A stretch of 32,800 nt of DNA from Treponema sp. GTDB lineage: Bacteria > Spirochaetota > Spirochaetia > Treponematales > Treponemataceae. How positions within the stretch are numbered: position 1 is the first letter of the stretch; each line of letters opens with the position of its first letter. The notes beneath the pieces are model-generated. The model ran no database searches and was not told where the DNA came from. It was given only the letters and a program-made list of their open reading frames with translations. This document shows, in pieces, positions 26,287-32,800 of this stretch. The DNA lies in NCBI GenBank assembly GCA_024695625.1, contig JAILHV010000014.1, forward strand, positions 1-32,800, given 5' to 3'. The translations under genes and the position numbers were made by a program.

Positions 26287-26661
26287 ATGCCTACAATAAA
26301 CCAATTAATTCGTAAGGGTCGTCATTCTGCTGCAAACAGAACTAAAGCTCCCGCGCTTGAGTCTTGTCCGCAGAAACGTGGTGTTTGCACCCGCGTTATG
26401 ACAATGACACCTAAAAAGCCGAACTCAGCTCTCCGCAAGATTGCCCGTGTTCGTTTGTCAAATGGAATCGAAGTTACTGCATACATTCCTGGTGAAGGAC
26501 ATAACTTGCAGGAACACTCAGTAGTATTGATCCGCGGTGGCCGTGTAAAGGATCTTCCTGGTGTACGCTACCACATTATCCGCGGTTCAAAAGATACTCT
26601 TGGCGTTGAAGGCCGCAAGAGAGCCCGCTCTAAGTACGGTGCAAAGAAACCAAAGGCATAA
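26287..26661 (+). CDS. rpsL: 30S ribosomal protein uS12
   Basis: A 124-residue decoding-centre protein. [11 protein letters not shown] at the start, [20 protein letters not shown], and [18 protein letters not shown] are all conserved. Lys43 (in TPKKPNS) and the Lys of RVKDLPG are the usual streptomycin-sensitive residues, so no resistance substitution is present here. AGGAG lies upstream of the ATG. rpsG follows after 15 nt. Confidence 0.97.
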   Translation: MPTINQLIRKGRHSAANRTKAPALESCPQKRGVCTRVMTMTPKKPNSALRKIARVRLSNGIEVTAYIPGEGHNLQEHSVVLIRGGRVKDLPGVRYHIIRGSKDTLGVEGRKRARSKYGAKKPKA

Positions 26662-26676
26662 TAGGAGGTTTGAACT

Positions 26677-27147
26677 ATGGGAAGACATAAGAAATCAGTT
26701 AACCGTCCGATTGTGCCGGATGAAAAATACAACAGCACTGTTGTCTCAAAGTTTGTTACACGCATGATGCTTGACGGAAAGAAATCCATCTGTACAAAAA
26801 TCGTTTATGATGCATTGGACAAGCTCAAGGGCAAGACAGACAAGGATCCTCTTGAAGTATTCATGAAGGCCTTGGACAACGTAAAGCCAATGGTAGAAGT
26901 AAAGAGCCGCCGCGTTGGTGGTGCTACATACCAGGTTCCGATCGAAATCCGCGAAACACGCCGCGAAGCTCTTGCAATGCGCTGGATGATTACAGCTGCC
27001 CGCAACCGCTCAGGCCACGGTATGGCAGAAACTCTTGCTGCTGAACTTTTGGATGCATACAACAACACAGGTACAGCATACAAGAAGAAGGAAGACACCC
27101 ACAAGATGGCAGAAGCCAACAAGGCATTTGCCCACTACAGGTGGTAG
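26677..27147 (+). CDS. rpsG: 30S ribosomal protein uS7
   Basis: A 156-residue primary 16S rRNA binder that nucleates the small-subunit head and lines the E site. Conserved parts are [40 protein letters not shown] and the C-terminal [13 protein letters not shown] near-perfect AGGAGGT Shine-Dalgarno precedes it. In most bacteria fusA follows; here a terminator and then tuf follow. Confidence 0.97.
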   Translation: MGRHKKSVNRPIVPDEKYNSTVVSKFVTRMMLDGKKSICTKIVYDALDKLKGKTDKDPLEVFMKALDNVKPMVEVKSRRVGGATYQVPIEIRETRREALAMRWMITAARNRSGHGMAETLAAELLDAYNNTGTAYKKKEDTHKMAEANKAFAHYRW

Positions 27148-27184
27148 AATCCTGCTTCTGAACGCACTGTTTTCCAGTGCAGAG

Positions 27185-27214
27185 TCCCTCGTCTTTTGGC
27201 GGGGGATTTTTTTT
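27185..27214 (+). terminator. Intrinsic terminator after rpsG
   Basis: TCCCTCG (27185-27191) pairs with CGGGGGA (27200-27206, one G-T), followed by eight T residues. A GCACTG/CAGTGC hairpin (27164-27180) precedes it. Confidence 0.85.
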
Positions 27215-27257
27215 ATAAATTTTTGTAATATTTTCCGGTATTTTAACCGAAATCCCC

Positions 27258-27286
27258 TTGATTTAATTTTATAAATAGTATATAAA
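27258..27286 (+). promoter_or_regulatory. Probable promoter of tuf and the S10 operon
   Basis: TTGATT (27258-27263), 17 bp of pure A/T with one G, TATAAA (27281-27286), directly after the rpsG terminator. An ATCCG/CGGAT inverted repeat (27304-27317) lies just downstream of the expected start. A second TATAAT at 27646-27651 lacks a good -35 box. Confidence 0.6.
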
Positions 27287-27785
27287 TTACGTACTATTTG
27301 AATATCCGTAATCGGATTACCTTGCGGAAAGCTTCGCTAAGGTTTTGTAAGGGTTCTTTGAGAAGTCAGGCAGACGGTTTTGCCGTCCGGTTAAAGTCGT
27401 AAAGTTCAGTGCTTGTGCATTGTTCAGATTTTGGCACCCTTATTTGCAGCATGAGCGCGTTGCGTTTGTGCCGACTGGAAAGCATTTAAGGCGTCCGGAC
27501 TTAAAAAAGGCTTGGGCTTGTCCCTTTGAATGCCAGACCAGTCATTTGGAAAACTTGAGTTTTCCTTGCGATGATGATAGGTGGTATAGGCCAACTGTTC
27601 CGAATTGATGAAACAGGTTTATGAAAAGTTGTCCTTTCCTTCTATTATAATCGTCTCAATTTAGGTTCTAAAGTGTGTATGCGAAAATGCTTTTCCTTGT
27701 TTGGAAACAGCTTTTTCTGGCTTAAAGTGCAGCACATTAATTTTATACATGCCACAGGGTAAACCTGCAAGGCAAGGAGAAAATC
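27287..27785 (+). other. Long gene-free leader before tuf
   Basis: About 490 nt with no supported ORF, no T-run terminator, and several hairpins: GACGG/CCGTC (27373-27387), a GGCAC/GTGCC long-range stem (about 27432-27472), GGAAAAC-TTGA-GTTTTCC (27548-27565). It ends in the tuf Shine-Dalgarno AAGGAG. It matches no riboswitch I recognise. Confidence 0.5.
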
Positions 27786-28973
27786 ATGGCAAAGGAAGAG
27801 TTCAAAAGAACTAAACCTCACATGAACGTTGGAACCATCGGTCACGTAGACCATGGTAAGACCACTCTTTCCGCAGCTATCACAACATATTGTGCAAAAA
27901 AATATGGTGATAAGCTCTTGAAGTATGACGAAATCGACAATGCTCCAGAGGAAAAGGAACGTGGTATCACAATCAACAGCCGTCACCTTGAGTATCAGTC
28001 AGACAAGCGCCACTACGCTCACATTGACTGCCCAGGACACGCAGACTATGTTAAGAACATGATTACTGGTGCTGCACAGATGGACGGTGCTATCCTCGTT
28101 GTTTCAGCTCCTGACTCAGTTATGCCTCAGACAAAGGAGCACTTGCTCTTGGCACGCCAGGTTGGTGTACCGAAGATCATCGTATTCTTGAACAAGGTTG
28201 ACCTTGTTGACGATCCAGACCTTCTTGAACTCGTTGTTGAAGAAGTAAAGGACACAGTTGCTTCTTACGGCTTCTCTGAAGAGACACCTATCGTTAAGGG
28301 TTCTGCATTCAAGGCTCTCAACGAAAGCGACAATCCAGACAACACAAAGTGCATTGAAGAGCTTCTTGCAACTATGGACTCATGGTTCGAAGATCCAGTC
28401 CGCGATGACCAGAAGCCATTCCTTATGCCAATCGAAGACATCTTCACAATCTCTGGTCGTGGTACAGTTGTTACTGGCCGTATCGAACGCGGTGTTATCC
28501 ACATGGGTGACCCAGTTGAATTGGTTGGTATCCGCCCGACACAGTCTTCTACTGTTACTGGTATCGAAATGTTCAACAAGACTTTGAACGAAGGTATGGC
28601 TGGTGACAACGCTGGTATCCTTCTCCGTGGTATTGAAAAGAAGGACGTTATCCGTGGTCAGGTTCTCGCTGCTCCTGGAAGCATCCACCCACACACAAAG
28701 TTCGAAGCTCAGATTTACGTTCTTTCAAAGGAAGAAGGCGGACGCCACAGCCCATTCTTTACAGGTTACCGCCCACAGTTCTACTTCCGCACAACAGATA
28801 TTACAGGTACTGTAAATCTTGAAGCCGGAACAGAAATGGTAAAACCAGGCGACAACGTAAAGATCATCGGAGAACTTATCCACCCGATCGCTATGGACGA
28901 AGGTCTTAAGCTTGCTATCCGTGAAGGCGGACACACAATCGCTTCCGGCCAGGTTACAAAGGTTCTTGAATAG
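27786..28973 (+). CDS. tuf: Elongation factor Tu
   Basis: A 395-residue GTPase that brings aminoacyl-tRNA to the ribosome. It has G1 GHVDHGKTT (19-27), the switch [13 protein letters not shown]3 DCPGHADY with catalytic His85, G4 NKVD (136-139), and the C-terminal beta-barrel domains II and III ([38 protein letters not shown]). The length is normal. Codon choice is strongly biased, as expected for the most abundant protein. It heads the S10 gene cluster; rpsJ begins 54 nt later. Spirochaetes usually carry one tuf copy. Confidence 0.98.
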   Translation: MAKEEFKRTKPHMNVGTIGHVDHGKTTLSAAITTYCAKKYGDKLLKYDEIDNAPEEKERGITINSRHLEYQSDKRHYAHIDCPGHADYVKNMITGAAQMDGAILVVSAPDSVMPQTKEHLLLARQVGVPKIIVFLNKVDLVDDPDLLELVVEEVKDTVASYGFSEETPIVKGSAFKALNESDNPDNTKCIEELLATMDSWFEDPVRDDQKPFLMPIEDIFTISGRGTVVTGRIERGVIHMGDPVELVGIRPTQSSTVTGIEMFNKTLNEGMAGDNAGILLRGIEKKDVIRGQVLAAPGSIHPHTKFEAQIYVLSKEEGGRHSPFFTGYRPQFYFRTTDITGTVNLEAGTEMVKPGDNVKIIGELIHPIAMDEGLKLAIREGGHTIASGQVTKVLE

Positions 28974-29027
28974 TTTTTGAATTAAACGGGGCAGGGGTTA
29001 TCCCCTGTTCCGCTTTTAGGAGTAATT

Positions 29028-29336
29028 ATGGCAAACGGCAAGATTCGTGTAAGCCTTCGTGCTTTTGACGTAGCGCTTATCGATCAGAGTGCAAAAGACA
29101 TCGTTCAGCAGGTTCAGAAGGCAGGAGCAAAGGTTTCAGGACCAATCCCGCTTCCAACAAGAATCAACAAGGTAACTGTGTTGCGTTCAGTTTTTGTTAA
29201 CAAAAAGTCACGCGAACAGTTTGAGATGCGCACACACAAGCGCCTTATTGATATTTTTGAACCTTCTTCAGAAGTGATGGATTCACTTATGAAGTTGGAA
29301 CTTCCTGCAGGTGTTGCAGTAGAAATCAAGCAATAA
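29028..29336 (+). CDS. rpsJ: 30S ribosomal protein uS10
   Basis: A 102-residue small-subunit head protein that also partners NusB and NusG in antitermination. [40 protein letters not shown] and the HKRLIDI segment are typical. AGGAG lies upstream. First ribosomal gene of the S10 operon. Confidence 0.97.
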   Translation: MANGKIRVSLRAFDVALIDQSAKDIVQQVQKAGAKVSGPIPLPTRINKVTVLRSVFVNKKSREQFEMRTHKRLIDIFEPSSEVMDSLMKLELPAGVAVEIKQ

Positions 29337-29402
29337 TTTAATTATTGAAATAAAAGGTACGGTCCCTTGGATCGGGATGGCGGCCTAGTTAGGAGTATTC
29401 AG

Positions 29403-30023
29403 ATGAAAGGTCTGATAGCAAAAAAAGTGGGAATGACCCAAGTTTTTGACGAAAACGGAAATCTGACACCAGTAACCGTGATCCGCGTCGAACCGAATAC
29501 GGTCATTGCTACAAAGACAGAGGAAAAGTGCGGCTATAACGCAGTTGTTCTTGGTTTTGAGGACATGAAGGCCAAGAATGTTACAAAGCCTTATGCAAAG
29601 CAGTTTCCTGAAAATGTTGCGCCAAAGCGGCACTTGAAAGAATTCCGCGATTTTGATGGCGAAGTAAAAGTCGGCGACCAGATTGGCGTTGAGCTTTTTG
29701 ACAAGGTGCGCTTTATTGATGTAACCGCTACCTCCAAGGGTAAGGGTTTCCAGGGCGTAATGAAGAGATGGGGTTTCCATGGTGGTAGAGCAACTCACGG
29801 TTCTAAGTTCCATAGAGAAGCCGGTGGCACTGGATGCTGTACAACTCCGGGACACACACTTAAGAATATTAAGATGCCTGGCCACATGGGTTGTGACCGT
29901 GTTACAGTTCAGAATCTCAAGGTTGTAAAAGTAGACCCTGAGCTTAAAGTTTTAATGGTACGCGGAGCAGTTCCTGGGACAAAAGACAGCACGCTTATTG
30001 TTAAGGCTGCTGTTAAGAAATAA
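29403..30023 (+). CDS. rplC: 50S ribosomal protein uL3
   Basis: A 206-residue early assembly protein reaching the peptidyl-transferase centre. It starts MKGLIAKKVGMTQVFDENG at 29403, with AGGAG 8 nt upstream; the frame is open 12 codons further, but these do not match the family. KGKGFQGVMKRWGFHGGRATHGSKFHR is the conserved tip region (residues split by normal variation). GCCTTPGHTLKNIKMPGHMG follows. Confidence 0.96.
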   Translation: MKGLIAKKVGMTQVFDENGNLTPVTVIRVEPNTVIATKTEEKCGYNAVVLGFEDMKAKNVTKPYAKQFPENVAPKRHLKEFRDFDGEVKVGDQIGVELFDKVRFIDVTATSKGKGFQGVMKRWGFHGGRATHGSKFHREAGGTGCCTTPGHTLKNIKMPGHMGCDRVTVQNLKVVKVDPELKVLMVRGAVPGTKDSTLIVKAAVKK

Positions 30024-30037
30024 GGTCGAGGAATAGT

Positions 30038-30751
30038 ATGGAAAAGAAAGTCTATTCAACCGATGGTAAAGAACTCAGGACTATTAATCTTGACGATAAA
30101 ATTTTCGGACTCCCAGTCAACGAAGACGTTATCTATTACGCCATCACAAACGAATTAGCAAATAAACGTGTTGGAACAGCTTGTACAAAGACACGCGCAG
30201 AAGTTCACGGCAGCAATGCCAAGCCATACAAGCAGAAGGGAACAGGAAACGCCCGCCGTGGTGACAAGAAGTCCCCGATTACTGTTGGTGGCGGTACAAT
30301 TTTTGGACCGAAGCCGCGCGACTACAGCTATTATATCCCTAAGAAAGAGAAGCGCCTTGCAATGAAGACGATTCTTAGCCTTCAGGCACAGAACGACAGA
30401 CTTACAGTTGTTGAAGACTTCAGCATTGAAAGCGGAAAGACAAAGGATCTCGTAAAGGTTCTTGACTCCCTCGCAAAGAATGCACCTGTAAAGTTTGAGC
30501 CTGTTCTCAAGACTGGTGCCGGCAAGACTCATCAGAAGAAGGGCGACAAGGCAGAAGACTACCGCACAGTCATCCTCTTGAAGGACGATGACAAGCTTAT
30601 TAAGCAGGCTGGTAGGAACCTTCCTTATGTTTCATTCCTTTCTTTCAACCGCCTTCGCGCACATGACCTCTTCTATGCAAGAAAGATTGTTATGCTTGAA
30701 GGTGCTGCAAAGAATCTTACAGAATTCTTTGAAAAAGTGGAGGCTGAATAA
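30038..30751 (+). CDS. rplD: 50S ribosomal protein uL4
   Basis: A 237-residue exit-tunnel protein, and in enterobacteria the autoregulator of the S10 operon. The tunnel loop reads [20 protein letters not shown] then [11 protein letters not shown], and [15 protein letters not shown] follows. It is longer than the E. coli protein (201 residues), mostly in the C-terminal half. The stop overlaps the rplW start (TAATG). Confidence 0.95.
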   Translation: MEKKVYSTDGKELRTINLDDKIFGLPVNEDVIYYAITNELANKRVGTACTKTRAEVHGSNAKPYKQKGTGNARRGDKKSPITVGGGTIFGPKPRDYSYYIPKKEKRLAMKTILSLQAQNDRLTVVEDFSIESGKTKDLVKVLDSLAKNAPVKFEPVLKTGAGKTHQKKGDKAEDYRTVILLKDDDKLIKQAGRNLPYVSFLSFNRLRAHDLFYARKIVMLEGAAKNLTEFFEKVEAE

Positions 30752-31035
30752 TGACATACGAAGATGTTCTTATTGAACCTATTCTTTCTGAAAAAGCGAC
30801 ACTTCTTCGTGAAGAAAACAAGTATACTTTCAAAGTAGACCCTGCTTCTACGAAGATTCAGATTAAGGAAGCTGTACGCAGACTCTTTAACGTAAAGGTT
30901 GTGGACTGCACAACAATCAACGTAAAGGGAAAGACAAAAAGACTTCGTGGTAAGCCTGGCAAGACAGCTAGCTGGAAGAAAGCAATCGTTAAGCTTGCTC
31001 CTGGCGAAACAATCAAGGTGTTTGAAGGCGCTTAA
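30751..31035 (+). CDS. rplW: 50S ribosomal protein uL23
   Basis: A 94-residue protein at the tunnel exit; docking site for trigger factor and SRP. It has LIEPILSEKATLLREENKYT, VKVVDCTTINVKGKTKRLRG and the C-terminal KKAIVKLAPGETIKVFEG. It is translationally coupled to rplD by a one-base overlap. Confidence 0.96.
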   Translation: MTYEDVLIEPILSEKATLLREENKYTFKVDPASTKIQIKEAVRRLFNVKVVDCTTINVKGKTKRLRGKPGKTASWKKAIVKLAPGETIKVFEGA

Positions 31036-31064
31036 GCCTTTGAACGATAATTAAGGGGAACCAT

Positions 31065-31889
31065 ATGGCTCTTAAGATATACAAACCTTATTCAAAAGGT
31101 ACACGTGGCCGTGTTGATTTGGTTCGTGAAGAACTGACAGCCGATAAACCCGAAAAAAGCCTTACTCACGGTATTAAAGCTCATGCTGGCCGTGGCGCAG
31201 GCGGACGGATTTCTGTTCGTCACCAGGGTGGCGGTCACAAGAGAAGATATCGTGACATCGACTTTAAGCGCGACAAGCACGGTATTCCTGGAACTGTAAA
31301 AACTATTGAATACGATCCATTCCGCAGTGCAAACATTGCTTTGATTGCATATGCAGACGGTGAAAAGCGCTACATCATCGCTCCAAAGAATTTGACTGTT
31401 GGTCAGAAGATTATGTCCGGTGAAAATGCAACACCTACAGTAGGAAATGCACTTCCGCTTTCCGTAATTCCTGTTGGTTTTACAGTACACAATATTGAAC
31501 TTACGCTCGGACGTGGTGGACAGCTTGTTCGCTCTGCCGGTGCAGGTGCTTTGATTGCTGCAAAAGAAGGTGATTATGTTACAATTAAGCTTCCTTCTGG
31601 AGAACTTCGCCGCATCCATGGCAAGTGCTATGCTACAATCGGTATCGTAGGCAACGAAGAACGCATGAACACAAAACTGGGTAAAGCAGGCCGCAACCGC
31701 TGGAGAGGCATCCGCCCGACAGTTCGTGGTATGGCTATGAACCCTGTTGACCATCCGCTTGGTGGTGGTGAAGGTGCAGGTAAGGGACACTTGCCTGTTA
31801 CTCCTTGGGGACAGCCTTGTCGTGGTTACAAGACGCGCAATAAGAGGAAGCCTTCCAACCGCTTCATTATTAGTCGCCGCAAGAAGTAG
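31065..31889 (+). CDS. rplB: 50S ribosomal protein uL2
   Basis: A 274-residue protein required for subunit joining and peptidyl transfer. [32 protein letters not shown] and [17 protein letters not shown] (with the functionally important His of the PVDHP loop) are conserved. The C-terminus is basic ([19 protein letters not shown]). AAGGGGAA lies upstream of the ATG. Confidence 0.97.
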   Translation: MALKIYKPYSKGTRGRVDLVREELTADKPEKSLTHGIKAHAGRGAGGRISVRHQGGGHKRRYRDIDFKRDKHGIPGTVKTIEYDPFRSANIALIAYADGEKRYIIAPKNLTVGQKIMSGENATPTVGNALPLSVIPVGFTVHNIELTLGRGGQLVRSAGAGALIAAKEGDYVTIKLPSGELRRIHGKCYATIGIVGNEERMNTKLGKAGRNRWRGIRPTVRGMAMNPVDHPLGGGEGAGKGHLPVTPWGQPCRGYKTRNKRKPSNRFIISRRKK

Positions 31890-31904
31890 AGCGAGGAGTA
31901 GAAA

Positions 31905-32189
31905 GTGTCTAGATCTGTAAAAAAAGGACCTTTTGTAGATAAATCACTTTACAAAAAGGTAACAGAAATGAATAAGGCGGCAGCAGCTGACAAGAAGATG
32001 ATTAAAACATATTCCCGCTGCTCCACAATTATCCCGGAAATGGTTGGAAACACTATTTCCGTTCATAACGGCAAGTCCTGGATTCCTGTGTACATAACAG
32101 AAAACCTTGTTGGCCACAAGCTCGGCGAGTTTGCTGCTACACGTACATTCAAGGGCCACGGCGGTACAGACAAATCTGCAGGTAAATAA
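31905..32189 (+). CDS. rpsS: 30S ribosomal protein uS19
   Basis: A 94-residue small-subunit head protein in contact with S13. [37 protein letters not shown] and [13 protein letters not shown] are conserved. The start codon is GTG (31905), with GAGGAG 8 nt upstream, and it is the only position that fits the family. Confidence 0.96.
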   Translation: MSRSVKKGPFVDKSLYKKVTEMNKAAAADKKMIKTYSRCSTIIPEMVGNTISVHNGKSWIPVYITENLVGHKLGEFAATRTFKGHGGTDKSAGK

Positions 32190-32200
32190 GGAGCAAGATT

Positions 32201-32620
32201 ATGGCTGAAACTGAGAACAAAGAAACAAAACGCAGGCTTAAGAAAAGCGTGCGCGCTGCTAACAGACCGGAACAGCCCGGCTATGTTGCTACAACTAAGT
32301 TCCTTATTGCATCACCTACAAAGGTTCGTCCTGTAGCCAATGTAATAAGAAGCAAGTCAACAACAGAAGCTCTTGCTATCCTTGATGTTATGCCTCAGAA
32401 GGGTGCACGTCTTATCAGCGGAACATTAAAGTCTGCTGTTGCAAATGCACTTTATGCAAACAAGAAGTTGGATGAAGATATGTTGTATGTAAGGGAAATT
32501 CGCATCGACGAAGGTCCCCGTCTTAAGAGGGTATGGTTCCGTGGCCGTGGCCGTGCAGACCAGCTCCTTAGGCGTATGTGCCATATCACTGTAATCGTTG
32601 ACGAAAAGGCGGGTAAATAA
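32201..32620 (+). CDS. rplV: 50S ribosomal protein uL22
   Basis: A 139-residue tunnel protein. The family core begins at about residue 28 ([20 protein letters not shown], then [21 protein letters not shown]) and ends with [21 protein letters not shown] charged N-terminal extension of about 25 residues ([20 protein letters not shown]) is present compared with the E. coli protein. AAGGAG precedes the ATG. Confidence 0.95.
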   Translation: MAETENKETKRRLKKSVRAANRPEQPGYVATTKFLIASPTKVRPVANVIRSKSTTEALAILDVMPQKGARLISGTLKSAVANALYANKKLDEDMLYVREIRIDEGPRLKRVWFRGRGRADQLLRRMCHITVIVDEKAGK

Positions 32621-32621
32621 C

Positions 32622-32800
32622 ATGGGTCAGAAAGTTAGTCCTATCGGTTTACGTCTTGGAGTAAACAAGACATGGCAGTCCCGTTGGTATGCAGATCCAA
32701 GGGAATATGCAGATCTCTTTCTTGAAGACATCAAAATCCGTAAGTTGGTAAACAGTCTTCCTGAATGCAAGAACGCAGACATTGCCGAAATCGAAATTGT
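32622..32800 (+). CDS. rpsC: 30S ribosomal protein uS3, N-terminal fragment
   Basis: Cut by the right edge after 59 codons and two bases. [20 protein letters not shown] and [20 protein letters not shown] are the standard start of S3, an mRNA-entry-site protein with a KH domain (not yet reached). It begins 1 nt after the rplV stop, with AGGCGGG upstream. rplP and the rest of the S10/spc cluster are expected beyond the window. Confidence 0.96.
   Translation, partial: MGQKVSPIGLRLGVNKTWQSRWYADPREYADLFLEDIKIRKLVNSLPECKNADIAEIEI

Overview
The window is a piece of a spirochaete chromosome, most likely a Treponema or close relative. The grounds are the order tRNA-Thr, rpmG, tRNA-Trp, secE, nusG, rplK, rplA, rplJ, rplL, rpoB, rpoC, rpsL, rpsG, the loosely matched spirochaete-type lipoboxes on two proteins, and an asparagine in RpoB at the position linked to natural rifampicin resistance in spirochaetes. 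The species was not determined; no database search was possible.

Layout. (1) 1-11.2 kb is accessory and housekeeping: the start of a bacteriohemerythrin (-); a CBS/DRTGG family II pyrophosphatase (+); 737 bp of repeats; a DMT transporter (+); a compact + operon of a TSCPD-domain protein, an acidic membrane protein of unknown function, purN and a NodB-type deacetylase; then a - strand envelope operon transcribed as repeat-rich lipoprotein, lytic transglycosylase, OmpA-like protein. (2) 11.2-13.85 kb holds cysE and a solitary cheX-like gene in repeat-rich spacers, plus a candidate small RNA with its own promoter and terminator. (3) 13.9-26.1 kb is the transcription/translation operon from tRNA-Thr to rpoC, behind a near-consensus promoter. 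(4) 26.2-27.2 kb is rpsL-rpsG with its own promoter and a clear terminator. (5) 27.2-32.8 kb is tuf followed by the S10 operon (rpsJ, rplC, rplD, rplW, rplB, rpsS, rplV, rpsC, the last cut by the window edge), preceded by a probable leader of about 490 nt without a gene.

The core genes are ordinary. The unusual material is between genes: two families of multi-hairpin repeats whose copies keep the stems while changing their sequence; a 138-bp near-palindrome; a possible structured RNA with GCAA and CTTG tetraloops; four genes whose promoter -10 box sits only 5-8 nt before the ATG with no Shine-Dalgarno (candidate leaderless mRNAs); and two ribosomal/RNAP promoters embedded in inverted repeats that share a CGAATT half-site. 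No CRISPR array, transposase, prophage or known defence system was seen.
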